DNA of 64,000 nucleotides from Gymnogyps californianus (GCF_018139145.2 NC_059476.1:6237501-6301500); one strand, 5' to 3'; positions 38,887-52,408 are shown, numbered from the stretch's first letter. Numbers and translations: made by a program. Notes: a model not told the origin generated them from the sequence alone.

Positions 38887-38970
38887 GAGAAAGACAGGGA
38901 GATGAGAGAGAGAGAGAGCAAAGAGAAAATGAGAGGAGCAGACTAGAGGAGAAAAAAACAGAGAAGACAA
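38887..38970 (+). repeat. GA-rich purine tract
   Basis: About 80 bases are dominated by GAGA units with a central uninterrupted (GA)n of roughly 14 bases. Composition is similar to the tract at 1235-1374 but shorter and less pure. Confidence 0.8.
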
Positions 38971-40931
38971 GCTTTCCCTGTTTGAGTCACTGCTGCTCTT
39001 TGGCTCGCATTTGTGATGTTTTCAAGGGAGCTTGAGATCACGGTTCTCAAATAGTACTTGGGAAGATCCAACTATCTAGCAGATGATTTTGTGGACATCG
39101 TGGTCCAGTCCCACACAGCCTGTCTCCGTCTCCCTCTCCTGGCCACAGCCAGTGGCAAGCATAGAGGTAGGGTCTTGCGGAGTGTAGGTCGGCTGAGTCT
39201 GGGTTTTTTTTACAGTAAATAAGTGTGGAAATTCCCTTGGACATTGTTTCAACATAAAGGAAAAATCAATTTTTTAACAAGAGGCTTTCTGTCACTTTCT
39301 TGTCAAGCCAAGCAAGGGAGGGGAGGATACTTTTCTGTTTCCCTTTTTCTAGAAATGCTCTCACAGGGTGGTCCTAAACTGTTTGCCCAAATCCCAGGGA
39401 CTGGATCCTTACCAGCCCCATCCAGCCCCATGGGAAAGTAACAGTCATGCAGGCAAAAGAGTTTTGGTTGATCTTACATTGATGGAGGCTACTAAAGAAA
39501 CTAAATGGCTATTCAGCAGATATCAGGAATGTGAAGATGAAAGGATTTTGATGCAGGCTGTGTTTAGACGTTTAACTGTGGTGTGGGAAATATGTTGCTT
39601 CACACAGCAGTTCACACTTTATCATGTGGAAGCTGAATTCTTTGGGTTTTTTTCTTAGGCAAACAAAATCTTGCTGTACTATTCTTAAGAGAGCAGTTCC
39701 GCCCACTGGAAAAGCCCAGACACCTCAGCTTTAATTCTTGTGATCTAACCACTTGGCTTCCCTGCTCAAGCAATATATTTGTTTGATATTGTAACTCAGT
39801 AGAAACAGAAATTACAATAAAATCTTCAAAATATTTAATAGAGTGGATTTTGAAGTTTCATAGATGGAGATCTTGGGAGTCCTTTACCCTGTAGCTTCAT
39901 TGAAGTACTTTGCATCTGAACAAACTTAAAAACAAATCTATGAAAGGATTTTGTTTTCCATGATTTAAGCATAGTTTCGAAGAACACTTAGCTCCTACTA
40001 GCTTTGTGCTTTGTGTAAATGTATCAGCTGTCGCCAATATTGTTTAATCTGTATATCTGCATTACCTTGTATTTACCATCTGTTCCTTGAATTGAACCTC
40101 TGTAACAGGTTATGTTTAACATTAATTTAATGAAGAAAAATGGACCTGTAATTATGTTTTCTAGTAAACTGCTGTCTCAGCTCTATCTTTAGTGTCATTT
40201 ACAGCAGGTGGGAAATGGCAAGGGATTTTGTCATGGTGCCTCAGCAGCCAAAGTAGGTCATGGTTAGGCCCTCTGGAAGGTCACTCGCTGAACCTGTCAG
40301 AATTATCCAGTGCACTGCTGGGGTAAGCTGGTCCTATTTCTAATGCAAGGAAAAATTCAGTAGAATAGGGCATATTGGAATTCCTGAATGATGACATATA
40401 AATAATGAATTGCTAATAGTTCAGTTAAATAGGGTACACTTACTATGAACACATCTGTTAATCTGGAGGATTCTACTTGATAAATTCAAAGTTATACGTG
40501 AGTGAGTTCAAACCTGTTCACAGCCCAGTGAGTATGCAGGAACTGAGTCTCTGTTCATCAAGCTAGATCAGATGGTGAGCTGAGACTGGTTTCACTTGTG
40601 TCTGGCTCTACCATGCTGTTAGACACTCCTTAAAAAGCTGCTCAACCCTATTCACTTGGTAGCTAGCAACATTAGGGAAAACAGGAGGTCGCGTTATACC
40701 TGGAACCGAATGTCACAAACCAGGATGCTGTGCCTGTGGTCCGCCATGGTAGGCTCTTGTGCTTTCGTCTTCCTGAACGCTTGTAGGCTCCAGCACTCTC
40801 TCTCTTCCATTCCTCTGGCACACACTTGCAGGCATACTCCTTTGCAATCATCCTCCTCTGTTCAGTATCTTTTCCTTAGAGATGTCACCCTGATGTTGTA
40901 GGACCCCCTGCTGTAGGAATGGGGGGAGAAG

Positions 40932-40947
40932 AAAAAAAAAAAAAAAA
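40932..40947 (+). repeat. Poly(A) run of 16
   Basis: Sixteen A residues follow GGGGGGAGAAG. This is a homopolymer with no recognised parent element. Confidence 0.85.
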
Positions 40948-43900
40948 GAATAACCGAAGTCAAGATGCCACTATTACATGGAATAACCTTCTCCTATATT
41001 TCTAGCTATTGGTTATCCTGTTTAACAGCTCTAGTTAAGCCCTTCAGAGACACGAGCTGTGAGAAGGCTCCACAGCCAACTCCGTTCTACTTACATCAAC
41101 ATAAGGGATCTATAGATATAGCAAAACAGTAGCACAGTCAAGTTCCTTCTGCCCGAATTCCTCTTTTCACTTTGGGGCTGTGTCCTTCCAGGATCCTTTT
41201 TCTTCATCACCTTTCCAGTGTACAGTACCCTTCCATTTTACCACCTAAGAGTTTTTTAAAAAAAAACATTAAGAAATAGTCACCCCCTTTTTTCACAAAT
41301 AATTTCTAGTTTCCTTTGTCAGCTGAACACCTTTAATTAGCAGGTCAGTGTGGAATAAAATGGAACAGAAATCACTGTTACACTGTCATAATGACACAGG
41401 TCCTAAAGACAGCACTAGACCACTGATTAAGAACAACCATTTTTCTAGACAATAAAAATCTTGCTATTCTGCTGCTACTTCTGCCACAAATCCAGACTGA
41501 ATTCAGTCTCTGAAACCTAGAAAAAGGTTTTCTTTAAGCTCTGCTCTCTGGCTGATATTATTTCCAGGAATTAATGAGGCCCATCCACGCTATGCAGTTG
41601 AGAATTGTGCAGTGAGTCCTAAGGTAATGCTCACACGAGACATGAAGCCTTAGATGCCAGACAAAAGGAGCCATCTGAGTAGTGTCAGCTCAGGTATCTG
41701 TGCACCAAAGTCTCTGGCTCTGGGTTGTTAAATTATATCTCTGCGTGTAGGGATACCTGATGTGGTACAAAGCTAGAGCAGGGCTCTCCTGAAGTATGCC
41801 CATTTGCTCACAAATCAGGATTTATAATTGCTAGAACCTCCTTCGTTAAGCCCTGGACGATCATCAGTCACGCTGATGGATGATTCCATTACACACAGGC
41901 ATAATGCTGGAAAAGCTGAATTGACTGTTATTTCATAAAAGAGGAATCCTGTTTCAAAAAATTAAACTGGGTTAAATGTCATGGATCTTAATGGGCTTCC
42001 AAAGTTTTAATATGTTACATTCTACTTGGTATGGCATATGTTATAACTTATAAGGATTAGCTCATCTAATTTCTGTCCAAAATCTTCATTTAAAAAAGAA
42101 TTTGGGGAGAACATTGATGTCCATAGTCAAAGTTGAACTGCTTTACAAAACCCTGCAGTGGCTGCCTGTGATAAAGAATCCAAATCCCTTCCACACCACT
42201 ATATGACACATACAGTGCGCTGGGAGCCTCGGGAAAAACTTTCTTGTCACATGCATATCCCGTGCGCTGCTATGAAATGCTGTATTTGTATCATCATATT
42301 CAAGAACAAATACAGCGATCACTAGGAACTCCCTTGCCAGGCTTTTTTCTGAATGTTTAGGAAAGCTTCTGTTACTTTTACACTGTAAGCCCTCACTGGA
42401 ATATAAAAATACAGAACTGCCATGAACATGTCAAAATAACTAATAAATCATTCGCTTTTGAGACAATATAGCATATTGCAGCTGGAAAGGACAAAATTAT
42501 ACTGGTAAGTCAGTATTTTCAAGCGATGTGTTTATTAAGATTTTTCAATTTGAAACAGTTGTCTTCAGAAGGTTTTAGCAAAGAAAACACTAAGGACATG
42601 AATAGTCGCTGTATTATCTGATAACCCAAGCCATTTGTACCAAATGGGACACCTCAAAACTCATGAGCCCTGAATCTGTGGCTGCTTCCAAAGAGTTCTA
42701 GCTTAGCAGTACAGTCCCAAGTGCACATATATGAGAGTCCTTTGAAGACTAGCATGTCACATTGAGAAGGAAAAGCCTGGTTCATACAATGTTTTGAAAT
42801 TTCTTCCGTGCCTCATAGAGAACATACAAACAAAAAGAAAGTAAAAATATACAAATGAATCTTCCAAGAAAATGTTGCAATGAAAGAAAATGACAAAGAA
42901 TTTCCTTTGTTTGGAATAGTAAATACAAAGAAAACCTCTACAAACAAACTTCTTTCAGTAACGATATGAGTTAAGTTCACAATGTAGGTCATGAGATCCT
43001 GAACCATTACTTCCATTTCAGGAGGAATTACTGGGAGAAATTCCTCATAACCCTGGTGAAGTCTGTTGTATTTGACAGCATGGCAAGGTCTCCAGCTGAC
43101 TATAGGATTAACACACACCACCACTGTATCTGCTTATTGTAGTTTCTCCAGGAGAAACCTAGCTCAGTATAGAAAGCTGTAACTCTTCACAGATAAATAG
43201 GAAGTCTCTGTTATTTTAGATATTGGTCATGCAACACGGAGGCTGTCGTCTTCAGGTCACTAGTTAAACTATAACACAAGAACATCAGCTGGATCTGATA
43301 GCTGTTGTGAAATCAACCGAGGGTCATCGCCCTGTTTCTAACGTGTCCAGCAGCCTGCCTCGGCAGGAGGTTCAGCACACAGCTGTGAAGGTCAAATCCA
43401 TCTGGAAGCTTGCTTTATGCCCATGGTATTTTTTTCCTATGCTTCAATATCCTCTAGTTCACTGATTTAATCTTGGTACTTTTTCCAAGAGTACATAGTA
43501 ATTAAACACTCCACTCTTGAATTTGTCCTAGCAGGATCTAGCAAAAAACTAGAGTTGTCTATCAACCTTTTGTCTGTGACAAGCAGAGTTGATATCTATA
43601 TGAATGATGTATGTGAAAGGGAGCCCCTAGAAGACACCGGTCACTGCCGTAGTGCCAGTGCCAGCATTGTAAGCTGCATGCTGTGTGAATGCAGCACATC
43701 CATTAAAATGCAGAGGAGGTTTTTCCCCTGAAATACCTGCAGAGAAAGAATGTCTTCACTTTTATTCTGTATTTGTTGGTTTAGCTGAAAAATGCAAAGA
43801 AGACATTTAAAACCTGAATTTAACAGAAAGGACACAAGCAGTGTCCTTCAGTGCCTTCTGTGTAAACCTCCGGTCATTTTCTATATGAAGGTGTCTGAAC

Positions 43901-44292
43901 AATTATCTGTTTTCTTCACATATTTAATTGAAAGTGCTTTGCTTTTTCCAGCCATTTCTTCAAGTCACATAGCTGTGACCACACTAATGTTCTGTTTCTT
44001 CTATATAGCTGGTATTTCACTACAGCACTCTGAAACAGTAGACTGTAAATCCAGGGAGCACCCGGCAAATGTCAAAAGAGGGGATTAAACTGTTAAAAAT
44101 GCCCAGAACTTTCTTTTTCTTTCTCTCTCTTTTTTTTAAAGTCAGTTACAGAGATCCAAAAAGTGACCAGAGCCAGCAAAAAACCCCCAACACTGTTAAA
44201 GGGAACATGCAAAGGGCCCTCTAAACATAGAGCTTTTTAAATCTTCATATTTTATTACATAAAAAGAAATGTTTGAATGTTTACTTTCTTAC

Positions 44293-44405
44293 CTGTTTGG
44301 TTTGGGGTTTTTTTTACTTTATTTAAAATCACAGTTGTCACTGTGTTCTTTCCCTTGATTTTCCATGTGGGTGACTGGTACCACCGGCATTGTGAACACT
44401 TGCTC
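44293..44405 (-). other. Candidate 113-nt minus-strand exon
   Basis: On the minus strand a polypyrimidine acceptor (CCCATCTCTTCTGTTCAG) ends just beyond 44405, and a strong donor (AACAG|GTAAGAAA) follows 44293. In phase 0 it begins EQVFTMPVVPVTHMENQGK and meets a TAA about 87 bases in. In the next phase it is open throughout (starting SKCSQCRWYQSPTWKIKGK). The last ~25 exon bases are low in complexity (A/C-rich), which weakens the coding case. No homologous protein comes to mind. It may be a non-coding RNA exon or chance. Confidence 0.25.
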
Positions 44406-47400
44406 CTGAACAGAAGAGATGGGAATAGTAAACTGTATAAAAAGTTGCTTTAGAAACAGTTTCTAATGGTTAGCTTCAAACTCTGGGCCTGCTAGCCAAG
44501 AACATGGATGCTTTTTGAATACAGTGGAAATATCTAATTTTAACAGATGAAATAAATGGAACTAAGCATGTAATAAGAGTACTATTCAGTATAAATACAG
44601 CAGAGATGGTCCAATAAAGATTACCTAATGAGCATTAGATTGCCTCCTTTAGTTACAAAGTAAAAACAAATAGCTCCTAACATTATGCATTAGTAACAGG
44701 CCCTCAGGAAATGCCCAAACACAAACTTTAAAACATAAATCTCCAGTGTAGAAAATCTAATCTTTTATTTACTAGCAATGATGCTACTCGGTACTCCTTG
44801 TATGAATATCAAGAAATCATACAGCCTAGTTTTTCACTGTCTTGAAAGCAAGTGAAGACAGCCATGAGAGTACTTCCAGATGCTAAATGAACCCGCCACA
44901 TTTCACGGATTCAGGATTTTCTTTTTAAGACCGTTTATAGAACTTTGGAAAGAGCATAGGGTATCATGTTATTAAAAGGTAGGGAGCAGTGTTTTATTTT
45001 TACAACAAATTAAAGACATGACTTAGTTTTTTGCGATCATTATTAACATCTGTAGTCCAAAAAGGAAATAGCTCTAGGTACCTACAACTAAATAAGTTCC
45101 TACCATTATATTAATGGATTTGCACCAAAGAACGTGTCCGAAACAGGGATGTAGCAAGTTGTAAGGCATCCAAACATTCAACTGGGTCCGATGTTATTGT
45201 GAAGTTCACAGAATTTATAACTCTTTAGGCTGCCATGTTCAGTGCAACAAACTTTGTGTTCCTGTAAGTATTAATTCCCAAACAACAACGAGAATTAGAG
45301 AATGACTTCTCAGAAGTATCGCAGAAAAGGGATATCTCTGTGCAGTTGTAGGGAAACATGCTAAGATCACACAACCAGTCCAGAGCAAAGCAAGAGCAGT
45401 AGCCAGTGTGTTCTGTTATGATGCTTCATACAGCATTTCCTGTCTCAAGAAGAGTGTAAGAGTATATACAAATGATAAGAAGGGAGAGAGGAAGACTAGG
45501 AATACCTACACATTAAAATAGGTATCGCCTATTAAAATATCGCCATTTAAGATGAAGTTGAATGAATTCCTTTACTCTAAAGTTGGATTTAGTTTGATGA
45601 GAATTGGAAAGAATGATCAGCATATTTAACAATTAACATGGCCTGCATTTTACATTAACAGGCTGTCAGTAAGCCAAGTCAGTTTGGTAGCCTCGCGATT
45701 AACTTATATCTTTTATGCAAACATTAACTCACTCCTGGCATGTACTGTTCTTGCAAATACTAATCATGGCATAGATTAGATGAACATGAAAGAGATTTAG
45801 CATATCAAGTTCTACTAAAGATTGTAGGTGTGCAGTCAACAGCAATGTGCTTGCCAAAGGCAACAAAACAGGGAAAATAATATAGAAAACAAACCCTTGT
45901 CTGCTTAGTTACACAGCACCATAGTCCTACTGTGTGACAAAGAACATTTATGGCAACTGGCAAGCGACCAGGAGTTTTAATGATCACTCTGTGAGATGTC
46001 TCCATGGAATGATCATGATTATTCAAAGCAGGTTCTAATTCATGAAGCTGGTGACTGTATAATAAAGTCATCTACAAGTCCTAATCTATAAATTATTCTT
46101 GTTAGATCATGAAAGTAGCTGTGCTGTTTATGCACATATTAGTTCTGTTATATTGGTGCAGGTTCTTGAAGTAAGATCAGTAAATCATACTTTTCAAAGC
46201 CTCATATGCAGCAGGTTGAAGATGCATCTGAAGCTGAGCTTTAGTTCTCTTCCTTTCTCTTCTTTTACCCACAACAACTTTTAAAAAAATAGCCACCTAG
46301 CACCCTATCTAGCTACAAGTCGAATCTTACAGTTTCTGGAGTTGCTTTTATATGTCTCCAGCACTGCCTTTGTGGAAGAGACAAGAGTCCCTCCTGAAAC
46401 TTTACATAATTTGGGACCTTTTGAAGCTCTGAAACAAACTAGAACACAAGGATGGACATCTACCATTCTAGTTATTAAGAACTCTGAAAAAATTAAATTG
46501 TGCTGAAGAAAAATGACAACACCTGTTCTTGCCTTCCAGGTGCTTGAAACGACATAGTTGCTGAGCTTCAGGGATTGAGGGAAGAAATTGTATTTGCCTG
46601 CTGCAGTTAGATACGGAGTCTTCAGGGATTCCAAAAACTGCATGAAAACATGGAGGAGAGAGGAAATAAATAACTTTTACGGAAAGAAAATCAGTCAGAC
46701 CGTCTTTATAGTTTTCCACTCAAACAAGAAAGCATACATGTAAGCCCAGTTGGTTTCTTACAAAGAATATTGTTAACAGAGGTGGTTTTTCAGCCAAGTA
46801 TTAAGCTTGGTTTAGGAGACAGAAATCAACATGACTTACAAGATAGAGCCCATGGACCTTTATTGTATAGCTTTTTACATATAGAAGGGCAGCTGGTGCC
46901 AGGAAGGTCACTACAGGACTCAAAGAAATCTATCATTCCTTCTCAAAAGTTGCAAAGACAAGCCATTCCTCACATATTGATTTCAATGAGAGGAATTTTA
47001 TCACCTATTTTTATCCTGTTCACCCGTGAGAGCGGCATCTGATCAGTAACCAGTGCCTGTAAATATGTTAACAGCCTCTGTACTGGAAAGTGTTTAGCTA
47101 GTGTGAGCGAAATCCTTCAGCTGAGACACAAGAACCCTTTTTGAATGGGAAAGGTTACTTTCTCACCAGTGTGGTGGGAACTTGGCATCCTACTCCCTTA
47201 AACAATATGAAAAATCTCAACCTGAAGCAAACTCAGATATAAATCTAACAGCACCCAAATATATCACATGATGGAAAGTCTTTAAGAACGTAACATGAAC
47301 AGTAGCAGATGAAGCAGATGGACCATCAGCATAACCAGTCAATGACATGGGTACAAAAGTCCCGCATTTATGCAGTGCTTTAATCAAGAGAAGTTTTACA

Positions 47401-48107
47401 CCACAAAGTGGTGCACAAAGAAAGGCTGTGTGCTTTCCTTTTGCAGAAAGGAAAAATAGCTCTGGAATTAAATAGATGGGCTTAGGCTTGTTGCCACAGT
47501 AAATCTCTCCTAAATCCTTTCACCCCACTCCAAGGGTGGGAGTGGGAGGTGCAGGACACGGTAGGGTTAGCCAAGACTTCCATTTCTCCCAAGAGAACTG
47601 GGATTGCTTCAGCTGCTAAGATGAGGAGCATGGATTTATGCAGCATGTTTGGAATAGCACTTGTGTTAAGTAATATATATTACTTGAATTATAAATATTT
47701 TTTTTTCTCTAGCATATATGACATGGCTATACCATTTCTGGAGTAAGAAAAAAAAAACACACTTCGAGATGTTTAAGATAAAGTCATGCAAAATTTCTGC
47801 ATAGTGTGTTTGATGCTGCCCTACTGAAGTTACAGGGAGTTAGTTGTGTCTGAGGATCCTGGCTGATCTCTTGTTGTTTACTCTTTTGATAACGATGCCA
47901 GTCACTTCCTAAAGTTACACTGCATCAAGAAAGGAGTCAATGGAAATTTGCTGATTTACACCAGCTGTGAATTCATGCAGGCATTTAGTGAAATATCACG
48001 TGCTTCTTGTCATGGAAAAAATAAACTCAGCATTGAATTTGATCTCTGTATTATTCAGGTAGTCTGTGTGTATATAGAGTAATATGATGTCCTGTTGCTC
48101 TTTACAG
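44406..48107. other. Non-coding stretch, no recognised genes
   Basis: There are no coding frames of note. Near 45345-45430 the sequence GGGAAACATGCTAAGATCAC followed by ACAACCAGTCC vaguely recalls a minus-oriented MIR-class SINE, but too little matches to list it. Short A runs occur near 47748-47758. Nothing else was recognised. Confidence 0.45.
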
Positions 48108-48174
48108 TCTTAAGAAATTAACAGGTCACTTCAAGGACAAAAACTCCCTTCTGTCCCTCCAAGAAAAATCATAG
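48108..48174 (+). other. Candidate 67-nt non-coding exon
   Basis: The acceptor TCCTGTTGCTCTTTACAG ends at 48107, and the donor ATAG|GTAAGC starts at 48175. Two frames contain early stops. The third stays open for 21 codons and then ends in TAG at the last three bases. An internal coding exon is therefore unlikely, and a long non-coding RNA exon is the better reading. It lies 1.3 kb upstream of a second, better exon candidate on the same strand. Confidence 0.22.
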
Positions 48175-49486
48175 GTAAGCAGCTAGTGTGTTTTCCCTAG
48201 AAAAGTGTTTAGAATAACGGATGAAGTGATATAGAAGCTGTAGGTGAATTCAAGTTACAAAGTTATAACTGTCTTTATGTAAGCTGGGTTATTTATATCA
48301 AGTTTAATATAGCCACAGTTTCAATCACTGTTATTTTAACTTATTTATTTAAAAATTAAAGAATGCCTTAGGTCGCCTGCCAGCTGTATTACAGCCACAT
48401 AGGCTATCGTGCAAGAGATCAGTCATTTAAAATCAGTGCATGACAAAGTGTAGGAAAAAGAAATATTCCCACAAATGCAAACATTATGAGGGAAGTGCTT
48501 TATACGTTGTAAGCCACATAGTCAGCTGGCTGTTTTAACCGAGACATTCACTTCTCTCTCCATGTTTATAAATAGGATTACGAAGGGTGTGTTATATGCT
48601 CTAAACTACCCCAAGAACATAATTTTAATATTCCACAATTCATACGTTCATTTACATATGGTGAGAGAATATAATGTTAACATTCAGATTTGGAAGCCTC
48701 TAAACCCCATATTGTCCTGATGGAAATAATTACAATGAAAGCAAAGCAACAGCAAAACTGACTTCCAAAATCCTGGGCGACACAAAAAGTCACTGAGCTC
48801 CGCCACGCACCAAAGCACAAACTTTCACCTCATCTGCCTAACTTGTTCAGGAAGGTCTCTAGTGTAAAAAATGAACTCATGCCTTGGTTTCTGTGACAGG
48901 TCAATTTGGTTTTAGTTTAATACTGCTGGGGAGTTACCTTTCAGGCTGATCAGAAGAGACAGAAAAAAATAGCAGGAGAGAATAACTAGACACAATCCAA
49001 TCTGTCAGTCAGGAGGTGATGTCACAGGCAAGTTTCAATTACAGCACGATTATTAACTGTGGTCATGTTAGCCTAAGATAAATACACTCAGTCTAACACT
49101 AGACATGCTAATTTAAGACTTTATTGAGGAGCTATTACAAAGTGTTAGGCACAGAATGCCCAGAGGAAGCAATCAGAGCCGTTAGCTGTGGCTGAGATGC
49201 TCGCGGTGAAGATCACAGTGAAGCCGGCACAGTCTTGGCCTGTTTTGGCAGCCCTGAGGGGATCACACCAGGGACGAGCCAGGAGTTGACCAGCCAGCCC
49301 CTTTGGCCCTGGCAATGGTCCCTGTACATTAAACAGGGGAGGAGTGGACACAAGGCTGTGGTCTGCCTAGAGATATCATTATACCAAGGGGAGCAGGCCT
49401 GAGGACACCAGCTCAGCAGGGGGTTCTGGAGCCAACCAGCAGAGTAGGCTTGCTCTTCAGCCCCTGATGTGTTTTTCCATCCCTAG
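48175..49486. other. Non-coding stretch between two exon-like intervals
   Basis: No recognised repeat or gene. GC content rises from about 49145 onward. If the two flanking exon candidates are real, this would be a 1.3-kb intron. Confidence 0.45.
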
Positions 49487-49552
49487 GATAAATTTCTGCT
49501 CCGAAGCACAGGGACTGGTTCCTCGTGTAAGAGGCAGCAACACAGTGTCCAG
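49487..49552 (+). other. Candidate 66-nt in-frame exon
   Basis: A CTGAT branch-point-like word (about 49464-49468), a pyrimidine tract (GTGTTTTTCCATCCCTAG, ending at 49486) and a donor CAG|GTAAGAGG at 49553 enclose 66 bases. The length is a multiple of three. Phase 0 is open throughout and begins DKFLLRSTGTGSSCKRQQ; a second phase is also open, and the third starts with TAA. The surrounding 49.1-49.6 kb is more GC-rich than the neighbourhood. I recognise no protein family, and no neighbouring coding exon is evident. This is a prediction from splice geometry. Confidence 0.33.
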
Positions 49553-51947
49553 GTAAGAGGTCCCAAGCTTTGAGCAAATTCAAGTGCAAAGGGAAGTTTA
49601 CAGATGGAGACATGGCTTTGACAAAACATGAATGAAGTGGGAAAGGTTTAGGAATGACACCTCATTTTCAGTGTTAGGAGAGGAAAGAAGGTCCTACTGT
49701 GCTCTGGTTATTGAATGTGAGAAAGCTGATAATGAGAAGGCAAGAGAAAATCTACTGGGATCATAGGAAAGGGAAGACTCTCCAAACAAATGAAGCTGGG
49801 TTAATGGGCAGGATGGCTTATGCTACATGAGTGCAGACCTGAGCCTTTGACTTCCAAGAGCGGCCTCTTTGGAGAACAAAGCCAGGCACATAACCCATGT
49901 ATGAGGAATTTAACATCCAAATAATTGCAAAACTTAGTGGATCTCAGGACAGCTGAGGATTTACATTTCCAAGTGAGTCAATGGGATCGCAGATGCTCAG
50001 CACTTTGAGAGTCAGGTGCTCTGTCTGTCGTGATCTGAGTAGCTCCAGTGGGGGAGGAATCTGGTACTGCTCTCAGAGGAGCTGAAACAGGCTGATTACT
50101 GCTAATTGTTCCACTTCCCACTGTATTATCTCCATAGGTTTTTGACAGAAGGCTGTGTGAGGCTTTTCCACTTGGGGTGCGCAATGGACCCGAAACAGCT
50201 GAATCACAGTCCTGGATTATTTAAAGGTGACTTAGGACATAGGAAAGTTTTAAATTCTTTCCCAGGAAAATTCAAGGTAACTCAGCATCCAAAGAAACTT
50301 CAGCATCTGCTGTCATGTGTAATCAGTCACACAAAACACTTGCAAAGTTTGGACTAGAGGAGTACAGAAAGCTGAAAACACCAGCCAACTAAACTGGATC
50401 CTCTGAGGTAAATGATAGGCATCTGTTTTTCTAATTACTCCTTGATATTTATTTCTCCTCTATTTGACAAAATTAAATCATCTCAGTAAATCATAATCAA
50501 CCAGCCATCTAATTATTTTCTGAAGACCCCATGATTCTCCCTTTTTGCTGATCTCTAAGAATTCCATTTCTGCTGCACAGGACATGAAGACTAGTAGTCT
50601 GTAATTCTTGGTGTTTTCCAGAACTAATTATCACAAATAAGAACTATTATTTGAGAAATACAGAGTGTTAGAGGGTTGTTTGAGAAACGCTGAGTATTTG
50701 ATAGGCACAAAGAGTTACTTAGAGAAATAAGGTTCCCCTGGTATGTTATGCTGCTATTGTTTTACAAAATTGTATATAAAACCAACTGAAGGTCCAATGA
50801 ACTTACATAACCAGCTTTGGTAAATTGGTGTTGAAAAGGACATTCGTAAGACTGAGACACACAAAAAATTTTGAGATCATTCAACTGAAATATGTCACTT
50901 AGATCCTGTCTCGAACCTAAAATATTTGCTGGCATAATTGTATTGGTTAGGAAGACAGAAAAGAAATCCATGCCTAACCAGCAAAGCTCAGCTGACTAAC
51001 AACCTAAAATCAGTGTAATCATTGCAGCAAAACCCACACTTTTAGCAGTTTAATTTATTTCCTTTGAGGATCCTGTGTAGAGGGATATTATTCTGCCATT
51101 TTAAGTTCCATCTCTCCCAACAATACTGCTGATAAGCTTAATTGAGATATCCTTTCTCATTCATTGTTATGTGAAGGCACAACAACGAACAATTCTTCCA
51201 ATCAAAAAACCTCATATACTGCTAATCTAAATAACATCTCCTTAATCTGAACAGTTACAATAAATTTAGTTGACAATCATGGTCTAGAAGAGACGGAACA
51301 ATTAGCCTGCTTCACTGGGATAGAGTTTTATAACTCCCATAAAATGACTTTGTTTAGCCTGAGGTTTTTTGCCATTCAAATGAGGAAGCCCAGCTGAGAA
51401 ATGGCAAATGATAAATCTTACCCAAAGCTTCTCCACCAGACTGACTGTAAACTCAGCTGCGGTGATGCTAGGTAGGTGACAAAACGGCTTCTTTGGTCTT
51501 ATTAAATGACCAAAGGTATATCCACGGGCACTGAGTAAGCAAAAAAGGAATTAATTTCAGGAATGCAGGCATGTTCCTATATAACAACCACACAAGGATC
51601 GCAAGACAAACAGCCACGGGTGCAACCAACAACAACTTCTGTATAGTAGAGGGGATCATTTAAATCAAAAGACTAAGCTGGAAGTTCCTACACACCAGCA
51701 GAAATCCATTTCATGGTCGAGGTCAACCCTGTTACATCATTTTCTTCCATTGCCACCATTCTGTAATGTTATACTTAAATTAAGTTCCAGAGAAGTCCTG
51801 CTGGGCCTGTCACAAACTTGGATTACACTACCTGCTGTGCAAATGAGCATTTTAGTCTGATCAGCAATGAGAGTTGACAAGATTGACCTTTGAATGGGTT
51901 GCCAATGTACCTTCTGCCATCATCATCTCAAAAACGGATACAGCTGC
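49553..51947. other. Non-coding stretch, no recognised genes
   Basis: Ordinary sequence leading up to the LTR insertion. There is no gene-like frame, RNA gene or recognisable interspersed repeat. Confidence 0.5.
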
Positions 51948-51952
51948 CTATC
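51948..51952. repeat. Target-site duplication, left copy (CTATC)
   Basis: CTATC immediately precedes the LTR's terminal TG and is repeated exactly after its terminal CA at 52537-52541. Confidence 0.9.
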
Positions 51953-52221
51953 TGTCCTGGTTTCAGCTGGGATAGAGTTAATTTTCTTCCTAGTAGCTGG
52001 TATAGTGTTATGTTTTGGATTTAGTATGAGAATAATATTGATAACACACTGATATTTTTAGTTGTTGCTAAGTAGTGTTTATATTAAGTCAAGGATTTTT
52101 CAGCTTGTCATACTCGGCCAGCAAGAAGGCTGGAGGGGCACAAGAAGCTGGGAGGGGAAACAGCCAGGACAGCTGACCCAGACTGGCCAAAGGAATTTTC
52201 CATACCATATGACAATGATGT

Positions 52222-52229
52222 AATATAAA
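52222..52229 (+). promoter_or_regulatory. LTR TATA-like box
   Basis: AATATAAA lies about 270 bases into the LTR and about 185 bases before its polyadenylation signal, the expected order for a U3 promoter. Whether it is active today cannot be told. Confidence 0.55.
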
Positions 52230-52408
52230 CTGGGGGAGCTGGCCGAGAGGGGTGGGTCGCTGCTCAGGAACTGGCTGGGCATCAGTCAGTGAGTGGTGAG
52301 CAATTGCATTGTGCATCACTAGTTTTGTATATTCTAATTCTTTTAGTATTATTATTGTCATGATATTATTGTTGTTATCTTTATTATTATTTTCTTCCTT
52401 TCTGTCCT

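Larger units (their letters stand above)
33395..44292. other. Non-coding stretch, simple tracts only
   Basis: Nearly 11 kb without a recognisable gene. It holds the imperfect hairpin/repeat relic near 35610, poly(A) runs, GA repeats and scattered short ORFs with no family resemblance. The 2-3 kb on either side of 38 kb contain most of the simple sequence. No LTR or CR1 was recognised. Confidence 0.5.

Noticed and set aside
45345..45430. Possible minus-oriented MIR-class SINE
   Set aside because: Only one or two short words match, which is too little to call.
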